From positions 744,001 through 808,000 of the forward strand of contig NZ_CP162412.1 in assembly GCF_040931995.1 (NCBI RefSeq): a DNA stretch of 64,000 bases. The letters are read 5' to 3'. The DNA comes from Pelagovum sp. HNIBRBA483 (GTDB lineage Bacteria > Pseudomonadota > Alphaproteobacteria > Rhodobacterales > Rhodobacteraceae). The notes beneath the pieces are model-generated. The model did no database searches. It had not been told where the DNA came from and saw only the letters and a program-made list of their open reading frames with translations. Both the position numbers and the translations under genes were made by a program. Each line of letters starts with the position of its first letter. Position 1 is the stretch's first letter. Shown here piece after piece: positions 44,265 to 53,101 of this stretch.

Positions 44265-44798
44265 TTATTCTACGATCTCGATCCGGTCCAACTGCCAGAT
44301 GCTGCGCGAATAATATTCCTCGTTCTGGAATTTGGGCTCATCGTCGAAGGGGAAGATAAGCCAGACCGGGCCTTTGTCACGAACGGACATGGTTTCTCCG
44401 TTACGGAGATAGGCCAGTAGGGGGCCGTCTTCCAATCCGTCTGCGACGGGAAATTCGATTGCGTAATCGTTGATAGCAGTCGCGCGAAGCGTGCCGTCCT
44501 CGACCCCGAGAAACGCGAGAAAATCTTTTAGAGCGACGCCTGTGTATTCATTGATACCTTCGGTCCAGATCGTCGTCGTAGAGATGGTGAGATTCGGGAG
44601 AGCGGCAAGCATTTCCTGATCGAACGCTGCTGTGGCGCCGATGTTTGTCATCTCGATATCGCCAGACACCGTGAGCATGACGTCGCCAGCAGGTGCGGCA
44701 AGGCCTTCAGCTTGCGCGGAAAAGGGAAGTGCAACGGCGGCACTCATCACGAGACTAGCAACTACAGTGCGGACTTTGAGAAATGCCAATTGCAACAT
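44265..44798 (-). CDS. secreted protein resembling a sulfite-oxidase-type molybdopterin domain, Cys-less
   Basis: A 177-aa exported protein: signal peptide to about residue 30 (ALPFSAQA), then a compact domain resembling the oxidoreductase molybdopterin-binding fold (GVALKDFLAFLGV, ATAINDYAIEFPVAD, LLAYLRNGETMSVRDKGPVWLIFPFDD, SIWQLDRIEIV). True sulfite-oxidase-type enzymes hold Mo through a conserved cysteine; this protein contains no cysteine, so catalysis by that route is excluded. It is probably co-transcribed with the hybrid kinase (60-bp gap) and may be its periplasmic sensing partner. ATG 44798 has a clear AGGAGA site. The family assignment is by pattern only. Confidence 0.65.
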   Translation of the reverse strand: MLQLAFLKVRTVVASLVMSAAVALPFSAQAEGLAAPAGDVMLTVSGDIEMTNIGATAAFDQEMLAALPNLTISTTTIWTEGINEYTGVALKDFLAFLGVEDGTLRATAINDYAIEFPVADGLEDGPLLAYLRNGETMSVRDKGPVWLIFPFDDEPKFQNEEYYSRSIWQLDRIEIVE

Positions 44799-45125
44799 TT
44801 GTCTCCTTTATTAGGTATACTGTCATGCATAGTTGCATGCTGGGATTGTTAATCGGCTAATGTATTGCATCTTTTGGAATAGCGTTCATGAACTCATGAG
44901 GATGTAGAGCAATACTTTAGTATAGTATTTATAGCTAAAAGGGTTTCAAATTATGCCTCAGGTTGTCTGTTTTAGAGGTGTAATCACGTTTAACCCTTCT
45001 TCCGGTCCGAAAGATTCAACTTTTGTGATAGGCGAGTCGCTGGAGGGTGTCCGGGCCGCGAAAATTGATGCAAACTAGTCGCAATAGTGTGTAGGCTATA
45101 TATACGAAATAGGGGTGATTACCGC
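44799..45125. other. divergent regulatory region between sensor operon and response regulator
   Basis: No gene is visible in 327 AT-rich bases. A perfect palindrome GTTCATGAAC lies near 44888-44897, and a -10-like TATATA lies near 45102, shortly before the response-regulator start. The region should hold the promoters of both units. Confidence 0.5.
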
Positions 45126-45728
45126 ATGAGAGTTCTAATCGCAGACGACCACGACCTGGTTAGGGAAACGATTGGCGCGTTTTTGTTGGCTGAAGGGATT
45201 TCAGAAGTAAAAACAGCAGCCTCGCTTGATGAGGCGCTGGTGATTGCGGACGAAACGGGGAGCTTTGACGTTGTATTGCTCGACTACAACATGCCGGGCA
45301 TGAACGGGCTAGAGGGGCTCAAGCGCATGCGCGAAGCGAATGATGACCGCCCTGTTGCGATTATCTCCGGTACAGCGACCCGTGACGTGGCCGATGCGGC
45401 GTTGAGCGGTGGTGCGTCCGGCTTTGTACCCAAGACACTGGCATCCAAGTCGATGGTAACGGCGATCCGCTTCATGGCGGCGGGTGAAATTTATGCGCCG
45501 TTCGGCTTTATGCAGGAAACACCCGCAGCGGGTGACGGGCTGCTGACCAAGCGGGAAGTGGATGTGTTGCGCGGAATTTGCGAAGGGAAGTCCAACAAAG
45601 AGATCGCGCGCGATCTGGATTTGCAGGAAGTGACTGTTAAGCTGCATGTGAAGACGCTCAGCCGCAAGCTTGATGCACGCAACCGCACACATGCTGCGAT
45701 GATCGCACGGGACCGCAACCTCGTCTAG
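45126..45728 (+). CDS. LuxR/NarL-type response regulator
   Basis: A 200-aa two-domain regulator. The receiver (1-120) has the acidic pocket Asp7-Asp8, phospho-acceptor Asp53 (VVLLDYNMPGMNG) and the conserved Lys in GFVPKT. The DNA-binding LuxR HTH occupies about 135-195 (LTKREVDVLRGICEGKSNKEIARDLDLQEVTVKLHVKTLSRKL). Its location, divergent from the Hpt-bearing kinase, makes the kinase its likely phosphodonor. The next genes are flagellar, so motility is a plausible but unproven target. ATG 45126 chosen after AGGGGTGA; the frame is open 13 codons further upstream. A shared bidirectional terminator follows. Confidence 0.92.
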   Translation: MRVLIADDHDLVRETIGAFLLAEGISEVKTAASLDEALVIADETGSFDVVLLDYNMPGMNGLEGLKRMREANDDRPVAIISGTATRDVADAALSGGASGFVPKTLASKSMVTAIRFMAAGEIYAPFGFMQETPAAGDGLLTKREVDVLRGICEGKSNKEIARDLDLQEVTVKLHVKTLSRKLDARNRTHAAMIARDRNLV

Positions 45729-45751
45729 CGACCAAATAACAGACTGATTTG

Positions 45752-45777
45752 AAAAGCGCGTTTCACGCGCTTTTTTT
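45752..45777. terminator. bidirectional intrinsic terminator
   Basis: AAAAGCGCG and CGCGCTTTT pair with a 5-nt loop, followed by further T residues on the plus strand and AAAA/TTTT on the other side. It serves both the response regulator and the convergent repeat-protein gene. Confidence 0.85.
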
Positions 45778-45782
45778 ACGTC

Positions 45783-46748
45783 TCATGATTGGTTGTCGTC
45801 GTCTTCTTCGGCGGGTTGGGGTGTGCCAAGTTCGCCCAGAGCCGCGAATGCGCTTTCTAGTGAGGCATCTGGTTCGCTGGGTTCTGCCACCGTTGGATTT
45901 TCTTCCGACGAATTATCTAGCGTATCGAGTGCCGCATAGGCATCGGTGAGGGCGTTTTCGTTCTCACCTTGAGGCGTATCGGCTGAAGTGGAAGGTTCGC
46001 CTGCGCCTGCGCCTGCGCCTGCGTCTGCGTTAAGCGCGGTCAATTCCGCGAAGGCATCATCTAGCGCGTTCGCTGCGTTTTTGCCTTCTGGCTCTGGCAG
46101 GGTGTCCAACGTGGCAAATGCGTCAGATAGAGCCTCCTCGACGGCTGTATTCTCCGCTTCGGCACCCTCTGTAGCGGTGTCGTCGTCTGCGTCCGAGGCC
46201 GCGAATGCGGTGGACAGAGCGTCATCTTCCGGTTTGTCGGTGGGGGAAATCTCTGACGGCGCCGTCTCTTCGGGTTCTGCGTCGGGGAGGCTTTCAAGCT
46301 CCGCGAATGCGTTGGTCAGCGCTGCGGAACTGTCCTCCGCAGCCGTGGTTTCCTCTTCAGGCGTTTCGTCAGGGTCGCTGGAGGCGAACTGGAGCATCAT
46401 CGCCGCATCGGACAGGTCCAACATGCGGGTGCGGGCTTCACGGGCCGGTTTTTTGGGTGGCGGCGGTGCTTCCTCGACGATCGGATCAGGCTCTGGTGGT
46501 GGGGTCGGATCGACTTTGCGGAAGGTTTTGGGCTTCTTGGTTTGGCCTTTCTCGGCGATCACTTGCAGCAATGTGGCGCGAATGGCGCGGCGTTCCAGCG
46601 GGGTGTTTGCGGCCTCGTAGCGAGAAAAAAGATGATCTTCGGGGTCGCCCTTTTTTGCGCGCCGAAATGCCGAGAACATGGCTTTCGACGCGGATGAGAG
46701 GCGCGTATCGCGCGGTTTGAGGCGCTGTTTTGAAGATGTTTTCGCCAT
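45783..46748 (-). CDS. acidic protein with six ALxxAFAxLxxL repeats, divergent from flgB
   Basis: A 321-aa soluble protein that I do not recognise. The N-terminus is basic ([29 protein letters not shown]), then a helical part (about 36-70) and a Pro-rich hinge ([21 protein letters not shown], about 81-101). From residue 140 on it is very acidic and carries six imperfect copies of a short helical motif, ALxxAFAxLxxLP. The aromatic residues are Phe148, Phe182, Phe211, Phe233, Tyr271 and Phe301, spaced 22-38 residues. A Gly-Ala run near 244 comes from a hexanucleotide repeat. The ATG at 46748 is chosen because the 59 codons upstream cross the flgB promoter. Divergent from the flagellar operon with 88 bp between starts. 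Confidence 0.75.
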   Translation of the reverse strand: MAKTSSKQRLKPRDTRLSSASKAMFSAFRRAKKGDPEDHLFSRYEAANTPLERRAIRATLLQVIAEKGQTKKPKTFRKVDPTPPPEPDPIVEEAPPPPKKPAREARTRMLDLSDAAMMLQFASSDPDETPEEETTAAEDSSAALTNAFAELESLPDAEPEETAPSEISPTDKPEDDALSTAFAASDADDDTATEGAEAENTAVEEALSDAFATLDTLPEPEGKNAANALDDAFAELTALNADAGAGAGAGEPSTSADTPQGENENALTDAYAALDTLDNSSEENPTVAEPSEPDASLESAFAALGELGTPQPAEEDDDNQS

Positions 46749-46768
46749 TTTTGACCCACCGTTTGCAG

Positions 46769-46786
46769 TTGGCATCCAACTTGCAG
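46769..46786 (+). promoter_or_regulatory. sigma-54 type promoter for flgB
   Basis: TTGGCATCCAACTTGCAG fits the -24/-12 consensus (TGGCA-N6-TTGCA), with exactly 10 bp between the GG and GC dinucleotides. It lies 50 bp before the flgB start and predicts a transcript start near 46797. GTTGG-CAT-CCAAC is also an inverted repeat. Fla1 flagellar genes of R. sphaeroides are sigma-54 dependent. Confidence 0.78.
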
Positions 46787-46836
46787 AACTCAATTCCGCA
46801 AATGGAAGAACGGCGAAAAAACGGGAGCGTATAGTC

Positions 46837-47226
46837 GTGGCTGGCAATTTCATGGATAGCATAGGCGTACATGCCGAGGCTCTGAAACTTCGTGAGCAGC
46901 GCAACAACCTCCTATTGTCCAACATCGCGAATGCGGCGACGCCGAACTACAAGGCGCGGGATCTCGATTTTGAAACGGCGCTGAAATCTGCAACCGGAGG
47001 TGGCGCGATGCGGGTGTCGGACAGCAGGCACATTGCAACCGCTGCAACCGCTGGCGCGAGCGGGCCGGGCTATCGGGTGCCGGTGATGCCGTCGGCTGAT
47101 GGCAATACGGTGGATATGGCAGTCGAGCAGATGGCCTTTGCGGAAAACAGCGTCCGTTATCAGGCCAGCTTGGACCTGATTAACCGGCGGATTTCTGGCC
47201 TGATGTCCGCAATCAAGGGTGAATAG
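46837..47226 (+). CDS. flgB: flagellar proximal rod protein FlgB
   Basis: A 129-aa rod protein with the family signature [29 protein letters not shown] near the start and the C-terminal helix [29 protein letters not shown]. It forms the proximal rod with FlgC, FlgF and the absent-from-window FliE, exported by the flagellar type III system. I chose GTG 46837, with GGGAG 9 nt upstream; ATG 46852 is the alternative. First gene of the flgBCDEF unit. Confidence 0.92.
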   Translation: MAGNFMDSIGVHAEALKLREQRNNLLLSNIANAATPNYKARDLDFETALKSATGGGAMRVSDSRHIATAATAGASGPGYRVPVMPSADGNTVDMAVEQMAFAENSVRYQASLDLINRRISGLMSAIKGE

Positions 47227-47228
47227 GG

Positions 47229-47639
47229 ATGAGTGACGTCAACAATATCTTCGATGTCGGGATGCGGGCGATGTCTGCGCAGATGGTGCGGATGAACACC
47301 GTCGCCAGTAACCTCGCCAATGTAGGGACTGTCTCCAGCTCGGCTGAGACGGCCTATCGGGCGATCCGTCCGGTATTCGAGACGGTCTATTCCAGCGAAG
47401 TCGATAGCCTTTCAACTGCGGCTGCGACGTCCATCCAGCAGCTCGACCGGGAGCCGGAAAAGATGTTCCGTCCTGATCACCCTGCCGCCGATGCGGAGGG
47501 GTTTGTCTATAAATCGACTGTCAATCCCGAAGAGGAGATGGTCGAGATGATGGAAGCCAGCCGACAGTATCAGAACACGCTCGAAGCGCTCTCGACCATG
47601 CGGGAGCTGATGGCGCGGACGATGAGCATGGGTAAATAG
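47229..47639 (+). CDS. flgC: flagellar proximal rod protein FlgC
   Basis: A 136-aa rod protein. It has the N-terminal flagellar rod signature FDVGMRAMSAQMVRMNTVASNLANVGTVSSSAETAYRAIRPVF and the C-terminal NPEEEMVEMMEASRQYQNTLEALSTMRELMARTMSMGK. It starts 2 bp after flgB. fliE, which usually follows flgC in alphaproteobacteria, is absent here. Confidence 0.94.
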   Translation: MSDVNNIFDVGMRAMSAQMVRMNTVASNLANVGTVSSSAETAYRAIRPVFETVYSSEVDSLSTAAATSIQQLDREPEKMFRPDHPAADAEGFVYKSTVNPEEEMVEMMEASRQYQNTLEALSTMRELMARTMSMGK

Positions 47640-47650
47640 GGGCGATATGA

Positions 47651-48331
47651 ATGACTGAGATCAGCACGGACTTTTCCCGCTTTGCGCCCGCGAGCACCGC
47701 GACGGATACCGGCAGTGCGGGCCGCGAGGGCGGGGTTCTGGCGCAGCAGGACTTTCTTGCGCTTCTGACGGCGCAGCTAAAGAACCAAGACCCATTGAAG
47801 CCGATGGATAACGGGCAGTTCCTTGCGCAGATGGCGCAGTTCTCGACCGTTGAAGGCATTGGCGAGATGAACGACACGCTGAAAGCCGTTGGTGAGGGCT
47901 TTTGGGCGAACCGCGTTTCCGCCGCCGCGAACCTGCTGGGGCATTCGGTACTGGTGCCGGGTGGCCTTGCGCGGCCTGATGCAGAAGGTGCGGTGCATGG
48001 CGCGATCGATCTGCCCGAGGGCGCGAAATCGGTGACAGTCTCTTATCTCGACCCGATGACTGACACGGTGCTGCATACCGAACGCTATGGCGCGCAGACA
48101 GCGGGCCAGATGACATTTAGCTGGACCGAAGTGCCTGAGAGCCTCGTCTCCGCGCGCGGACAAGTGCGGCTCTCGGTTCAGGCCGAGACCCTGGACGGCA
48201 CCCAGATCATTCCCACATCCGTTTATGGCAAGGTGACATCCGCTCAAGGCGGGCCGACCAGCGACGGAATTACCCTAGAAATCGAAGATTACGGCACGAT
48301 CGACAGTATCGAAGTGACGGCCTTCCGCTAA
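47651..48331 (+). CDS. flgD: flagellar hook-capping protein FlgD
   Basis: A 226-aa protein. It has the conserved N-terminal QQDFLALLTAQLKNQDPLKPMDNGQFLAQMAQFSTVEG, which directs export and hook capping. A beta-rich centre (about 90-190, FlgD Ig/tudor region; VLVPGGLARPDAEGAVHGAIDLPEGAKSVTVSYLD) follows. It caps the growing hook so that FlgE can polymerise. Length is normal. Confidence 0.93.
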   Translation: MTEISTDFSRFAPASTATDTGSAGREGGVLAQQDFLALLTAQLKNQDPLKPMDNGQFLAQMAQFSTVEGIGEMNDTLKAVGEGFWANRVSAAANLLGHSVLVPGGLARPDAEGAVHGAIDLPEGAKSVTVSYLDPMTDTVLHTERYGAQTAGQMTFSWTEVPESLVSARGQVRLSVQAETLDGTQIIPTSVYGKVTSAQGGPTSDGITLEIEDYGTIDSIEVTAFR

Positions 48332-48355
48332 TCCCTGCTTTGAAAGGAAAAACCC

Positions 48356-49636
48356 ATGTCGATGAGCATCTCTCTTGGTGGCTTGAACGCGGCGCAGACC
48401 GATATTTCCACCACATCGAACAACATCGCCAACGTTGGTTCGACCGGCTTTCGTAAGAGCCGGACCGAATTTTCGGACGAATTTTACGCTGACCCGATGA
48501 AGGACACGAAAAAGACGGTCGGCGCCGGTGTGACCATTCAGCGGGTGGCCGCGCAGTTTTCGCAAGGCAACCTGCAGACGACCGGGAACCTGCTTGATCT
48601 GGCGATCGGTGGTCAGGGATTTTTCGCGGTAGCCCCTGCAGAAGGCTTCGAGACCGGCAATAGCGAAGTTACCTATACACGTGCAGGTGCATTCGGCCTC
48701 AACAAGGACGGGCGCGTAGTAAACGGGGCTGGGCAGGCGCTGATGTCATTCCCGGTTGCGGCCGATGGCTCAACCCGTAGCGGCACAACTGAAAGCCTGC
48801 AGCCGGTGGATGTGCCACAGGTTATGGGTCAACCCAGGGCGACGGAGACGGTGGAGCTTGATCTGCGGTTGCCGTCCGACTCTGCAATGTTGAACCAGCA
48901 GGACGCTGTCCCGCCAACCAATCCTTTCGATGCCGCCGATCCGACGACCTGGGCAACCCGGACGCCGGTTCCGCTGACGGATGAAAACGGCGCGCCGGTG
49001 GAAGGCGAAGCGTATTTCATCAAGACTGTCGAGCCGTCGGCAGGGTCGACGACGACCGTTTACGATATGCGTATTCTTGTTGATGGTGTGGAAGTTCCGG
49101 CAAACGGCGGCTTTGGCACCGCGACATTGAGCTTTGACGAACTTGGTCAGTTCATCCCCGGATCGGGGCCGTTGAACTTCCAGGACAACAGCACAAACCT
49201 GAATTTCGACGTCTCCGGCTCGGTCATGCGTGACGACACGTTCCAGGTGCTGCGCAGTGAGCACGACGGGCAGGTCCCCGCCGGCCTGAACAGTCTGCAA
49301 GTCGACTCATCTGGCACGATCTGGGCTGCCTATGGTGGCGATGATCCAATCGCATTGGGGCGCGTGGCTGTTGCCAATTTCACGAACCCGCAAGGGCTTC
49401 GTCCACTTGGCGGCGCAACATATGGCTATGCCAATGACGCAGGTGAAACCAATCTCGGCGTTGCCGGTATGGGCGGGATGGGTCTGATCCGCTCCGGTTC
49501 CCTTGAGCGGTCGAACGTGGACCTGACCGAAGAGCTGGTGAATCTGATCACCGCGCAGCGGAACTATCAGGCAAACGCCAAGGCGCTGGAGACTTCTGCG
49601 TCGCTGATGCAGACGGTGATGAACATTCGCGGCTAA
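48356..49636 (+). CDS. flgE: flagellar hook protein FlgE
   Basis: A 426-aa hook subunit. It has the N-terminal SISLGGLNAAQTDISTTSNNIANVGSTGFRKSRTEF rod/hook motif, central beta domains (about 90-330) and the C-terminal SGSLERSNVDLTEELVNLITAQRNYQANAKALETSASLMQTVMNIRG coiled coil. The size matches FlgE rather than the shorter rod proteins. The ribosome site GAAAGGA precedes the ATG. Confidence 0.95.
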   Translation: MSMSISLGGLNAAQTDISTTSNNIANVGSTGFRKSRTEFSDEFYADPMKDTKKTVGAGVTIQRVAAQFSQGNLQTTGNLLDLAIGGQGFFAVAPAEGFETGNSEVTYTRAGAFGLNKDGRVVNGAGQALMSFPVAADGSTRSGTTESLQPVDVPQVMGQPRATETVELDLRLPSDSAMLNQQDAVPPTNPFDAADPTTWATRTPVPLTDENGAPVEGEAYFIKTVEPSAGSTTTVYDMRILVDGVEVPANGGFGTATLSFDELGQFIPGSGPLNFQDNSTNLNFDVSGSVMRDDTFQVLRSEHDGQVPAGLNSLQVDSSGTIWAAYGGDDPIALGRVAVANFTNPQGLRPLGGATYGYANDAGETNLGVAGMGGMGLIRSGSLERSNVDLTEELVNLITAQRNYQANAKALETSASLMQTVMNIRG

Positions 49637-49661
49637 ACGTTAGGCTGACGGAGGGCAGAAT

Positions 49662-50420
49662 ATGGACCGTATGATCCACACGGTGATGAATTCCATCGCC
49701 AGTATGCAGGAGAAGCGCACGATTTCGGCGCAGAACCTTGCGAACCAGAACGTGCCGGGATTCCGGCGCGACCTGCCCACCGATGGCGAAGCGCGGTTTG
49801 TTACCGAGTTTGAATCGCTGGACGCGCGGGCCTTTCAGACCGTGCGTGCGGCGGCGCAGTTTTCTGATGCGCAGGGATTTCTTGATGCGACCGGCAATCC
49901 GTTCGATCTGGCGATTGCGGAAGAGGGCTATTTTTACGCGCAACGCGAAGGCGGCGCGCCGGGATTGAGTCGCCGTGGTGATATGCGCGTTGGGTCAGAT
50001 GGCACGCTGCGCGATGGCGCGGGGCAGATGATGCTGGATGCCGATCTGCAACCGATCGTCCTGCCGCCAAACCAAGGGTTTCAGGTATCTGAAGTGGGGC
50101 AGATCTTTATCGAGCCGCTTGGCGCGCAGCCCGGTGAGCGGTTGGAGGTCGCTCTGCTCGCCACGATGGTGCCTGCCGACGGGCTGCGGCTCGAAAAGGG
50201 CTTGGACGGTTTGATCCGCCCCGTGGATGCAGAGATGCCGCCACCCGATCAGGGGGCCAAGATCCTGCAAGGCTCTCTTGAAGGCAGCAATGTGAATGCC
50301 ACCGAGGAATTGATTACCTCTATCGAGATGCAGCGCGAGTTCGAGCTGAACATCCGGTTGATCGCGCAGGCGAAGGAACTGGACGAGGCGGGCGCGTCTT
50401 TGATGCGGTTGCCGACCTAA
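49662..50420 (+). CDS. flgF: flagellar rod protein FlgF
   Basis: A 252-aa rod protein with N-terminal MIHTVMNSIASMQEKRTISAQNLANQNVPGFRRDLP and C-terminal LEGSNVNATEELITSIEMQREFELNIRLIAQAKELDEAGASLMRLPT. Size and gene order identify it as FlgF, the last protein of the proximal rod. It is preceded by GGAGGGC. A second sigma-54 promoter lies just after it, before flgG. Confidence 0.92.
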   Translation: MDRMIHTVMNSIASMQEKRTISAQNLANQNVPGFRRDLPTDGEARFVTEFESLDARAFQTVRAAAQFSDAQGFLDATGNPFDLAIAEEGYFYAQREGGAPGLSRRGDMRVGSDGTLRDGAGQMMLDADLQPIVLPPNQGFQVSEVGQIFIEPLGAQPGERLEVALLATMVPADGLRLEKGLDGLIRPVDAEMPPPDQGAKILQGSLEGSNVNATEELITSIEMQREFELNIRLIAQAKELDEAGASLMRLPT

Positions 50421-50440
50421 AACCGCCCCCGTCCCAAAAG

Positions 50441-50458
50441 TTGGCATGGGGGTTGCAG
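50441..50458 (+). promoter_or_regulatory. sigma-54 type promoter before flgG
   Basis: TTGGCATGGGGGTTGCAG has the same -24/-12 layout as the flgB promoter, with 10 bp between GG and GC. It lies 38 bp before flgG, so flgGHIJKL can be made from an internal start. Confidence 0.72.
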
Positions 50459-50495
50459 GTGAATTGCGAACGGAAATTCCGAGGAGCAATCCGCC

Positions 50496-51284
50496 ATGTC
50501 GACCAACTCAATGCATGTGGCAAAGACCGGCCTGAACGCGCAGCAAACGCGGATGCAGGTGATCGCCAACAACCTTGCCAACGTGAACACCACCGGTTTC
50601 AAGCGGGATCGGGCGAATTTCGAAACGCTGCTGTATCAGGTTTCACGCCCCGGCGGAGAACAGACATCCGAAGGCACGACGCTGACCTCTCCGCTGGCGG
50701 TGGGCACGGGCGTGCGGGTGGTGAGCACCGACAAGATGCACACCCAAGGCACGTTGGCCGAGACGGGCAATCCGCTTGACGTGGGTATCAATGGGCAGGG
50801 CTTTTTCCAAGTGCTGCTGCCGGACGGACGGATTGGCTACACCCGCGACGGGACGTTCTCGATGGCGCCGGATGGGACGCTGACGACGACCTCGGGTTAT
50901 GTATTGCAGCCGCAGATCACGGTGCCGCAGGGCGCGAGCAGCGTTGGGATTTCGGCGGATGGGATCGTTTCGGTGATGATGCCGGGGCAGACCGATCCGC
51001 AGGAAATCGGGCAGATCACATTGGCCAATTTCTCCAATCCGCGCGGGCTTCAGCCGATTGGGGAGAACTTCCTCGTCGAAACACCGGCGAGCGGCGAGGC
51101 GATTGTATCGGCGCCGCAGAACAATGGTGCGGGGCAGTTGGCGCAAGGGACGTTGGAAGGCTCTAACGTCAACGTGGTGCAGGAACTGGTCGATATGATC
51201 GAGACGCAGCGCGCCTATGAAATCAATTCGAAGTCGATCTCGGCCTCTGACGAGATGCTGCGCTTCCTCTCCAACAAGCTGTAA
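50496..51284 (+). CDS. flgG: flagellar distal rod protein FlgG
   Basis: A 262-aa distal rod protein, highly typical: VAKTGLNAQQTRMQVIANNLANVNTTGFKRDRANFETLLYQ at the N-terminus, and LEGSNVNVVQELVDMIETQRAYEINSKSISASDEMLRFLSNKL at the C-terminus. It polymerises on the proximal rod and crosses the P and L rings. Preceded by GAGGAG and the internal sigma-54 promoter. Confidence 0.96.
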   Translation: MSTNSMHVAKTGLNAQQTRMQVIANNLANVNTTGFKRDRANFETLLYQVSRPGGEQTSEGTTLTSPLAVGTGVRVVSTDKMHTQGTLAETGNPLDVGINGQGFFQVLLPDGRIGYTRDGTFSMAPDGTLTTTSGYVLQPQITVPQGASSVGISADGIVSVMMPGQTDPQEIGQITLANFSNPRGLQPIGENFLVETPASGEAIVSAPQNNGAGQLAQGTLEGSNVNVVQELVDMIETQRAYEINSKSISASDEMLRFLSNKL

Positions 51285-51296
51285 AGGGGTCTGCAA

Positions 51297-51974
51297 ATGA
51301 AACGTATGATCGCAAGTGCTGCGTTGTTGGCCGGATTGTCGGCCTGTTCGTCTTATGTGCAGAATCAGGCATCGCGCGCATACGATCCGGTTTATCCGGT
51401 CGCCTCGGAGTTTACGGTAGAGGCGCCGAACAACGGTGGAATTTATTCGACCTCGAACCGTGGGCTGTTCGTCAGTGATCGCCGTGCGGCGCAGGTGGGT
51501 GATGTGCTGACCGTGGAGCTGGACGAGCAGTTTTCGGCCTCCAAATCGCAATCGGCAAGTGGGTCGCGCTCCAATGCGTTTGACGTGGATCTGCCGCTGG
51601 TCATGACCTCGCGGATGACGGATGCCGGATTTGACGATGCGCGGCTGGGCAGCGGCACGGACCAGTCCTTTAACGGGCAAGGCGCGGCGCAGCAGTCCAA
51701 CACGCTGAGCGGACGGATGACGGTGACGGTCGTACGGGTGCTGCCCGGTGGCAACCTCGAAATCATGGGCCAGAAGCGGCTGCGGCTGAACAATGGCGAC
51801 GAATATGTGCGGCTGACGGGCGTTGTGCGCTCCGAGGACATCAGCGCGGATAATGTGGTGACATCGGACCGGATTGCCAATGCGGATATCCATTATATCG
51901 GCGCGGGTGACGTGGCCGATACCGCGCGGCCCGGCTGGTGGTTCCGCGCGCTCAGCTCGGTGTCGCCGCTATGA
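51297..51974 (+). CDS. flgH: flagellar L-ring lipoprotein FlgH
   Basis: A 225-aa outer-membrane lipoprotein with signal [17 protein letters not shown] (lipid on Cys17). It has the FlgH core segments [32 protein letters not shown]-like, [43 protein letters not shown] and [18 protein letters not shown]. It builds the L ring around the distal rod. flgH directly follows flgG; the alphaproteobacterial flgA that often lies between them is missing. Its stop overlaps flgI (ATGA). Confidence 0.95.
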   Translation: MKRMIASAALLAGLSACSSYVQNQASRAYDPVYPVASEFTVEAPNNGGIYSTSNRGLFVSDRRAAQVGDVLTVELDEQFSASKSQSASGSRSNAFDVDLPLVMTSRMTDAGFDDARLGSGTDQSFNGQGAAQQSNTLSGRMTVTVVRVLPGGNLEIMGQKRLRLNNGDEYVRLTGVVRSEDISADNVVTSDRIANADIHYIGAGDVADTARPGWWFRALSSVSPL

Positions 51975-53092
51975 TTGGACGGGTGTTCATCTCGCTGCTT
52001 GTCGGCCTCGTGATGGCGGGGAGTGCGCAGGCGGACAGGTTGAAGGATCTGGCCTCTGTCGCCGGTGTGCGTTCGAACCCTTTGGTGGGCTATGGCGTGG
52101 TGGTCGGGCTTTCGGGCACGGGCGATGGCAATTCGGGGCTGACGCTGCAATCCATGCAGTCGCTCCTGTCGCGGATGGGATTGTCGGTCGATACGGGCGA
52201 CATCAACGCGCGTAACGCTGCGGCGGTCATGGTGACGGCGGAGCTGTCGCCGTTCATGAAAACGGGCCAGGAATTCGATGTCACGGTTTCGACCGTTGGG
52301 CAGGCGAAATCGCTTCAGGGCGGGACGCTATTGATGACGCCCTTAATGGGTGCCGATGGCGAGATTTATGCAATTGCGCAAGGTAATCTGGTTGTTGGCG
52401 GTATGGGTGTCGAGGGGGCGGATGGTTCCTCGATCACGATCAACCTACCGACCGTTGGGCGGGTGCCGAATGGCGCCACGGTTGAGCGGATGGTGGATTC
52501 GCCCTTCCTTGATACCGAATACATGGTGGTCAACCTCAATCGCGCGGATTTTTCAACGGCCGCGCGGACGGCCGAAGCGATCAACGAGGTGTTCGGCCCC
52601 GATGTGGCTGTTCCTATTGACGGTGCGTCGGTGCGGGTCCGAGGGCCGGCCGACCCTGCGCAGCGCGTCGCATTCATGGGGCTTTTGGAAAACGTGGAAG
52701 TGACCCCTGACCGCCCTGCGGCGAAGGTCGTGGTGAACTCGCGCACCGGCACGGTGGTGATCGGTGGTGACGTGAAAGTGACGCCAGCGGCGGTGACGCA
52801 TGGGCGGCTGACGGTGCGGGTGAATGAGGATTTCAACGTCGACCAGGGCGCAACGGTGGTGAATGGCGCGGATGGTGCCGTTGTCGTGCCGGGTGAAGCG
52901 ACCGTGACGCCGGACAGTGGTATCTCGGTCGAGGAACAGAACGCGCGGGCGTTCCTGTTTGACCCGGGCGTGTCTTTGTCGTCGCTTGTAGATGCGATCA
53001 ACGGTGTGGGCGCAAGCCCCGGCGATCTGGTGGCGATCCTTGAGGCGCTGCGCGAAGCGGGCGCCCTGCGCGCTGATCTCGTGATCATCTAG
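51971..53092 (+). CDS. flgI: flagellar P-ring protein FlgI
   Basis: A 373-aa periplasmic protein. A cleaved signal peptide ([21 protein letters not shown]) is followed by [31 protein letters not shown], the hallmark FlgI N-terminus. [18 protein letters not shown] and the C-terminal [45 protein letters not shown] also match. It forms the P ring in the peptidoglycan layer, usually with FlgA as chaperone, which is not in this window. ATG 51971 overlaps the flgH stop. Confidence 0.96.
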   Translation: MIGRVFISLLVGLVMAGSAQADRLKDLASVAGVRSNPLVGYGVVVGLSGTGDGNSGLTLQSMQSLLSRMGLSVDTGDINARNAAAVMVTAELSPFMKTGQEFDVTVSTVGQAKSLQGGTLLMTPLMGADGEIYAIAQGNLVVGGMGVEGADGSSITINLPTVGRVPNGATVERMVDSPFLDTEYMVVNLNRADFSTAARTAEAINEVFGPDVAVPIDGASVRVRGPADPAQRVAFMGLLENVEVTPDRPAAKVVVNSRTGTVVIGGDVKVTPAAVTHGRLTVRVNEDFNVDQGATVVNGADGAVVVPGEATVTPDSGISVEEQNARAFLFDPGVSLSSLVDAINGVGASPGDLVAILEALREAGALRADLVII

Positions 53093-53101
53093 GAGAGCGT
53101 G

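Noticed and set aside
41592-44798. The pair of secreted molybdopterin-like protein and kinase as a true sulfite oxidase system
   Set aside because: The secreted protein has no cysteine to hold molybdenum and no partner cytochrome, so an enzymatic role was not claimed.
46001-46028. GCCTGC hexanucleotide repeat as a phase-variation tract
   Set aside because: The unit is a multiple of three and lies in frame within the repeat protein, so copy changes alter only a Gly-Ala linker.
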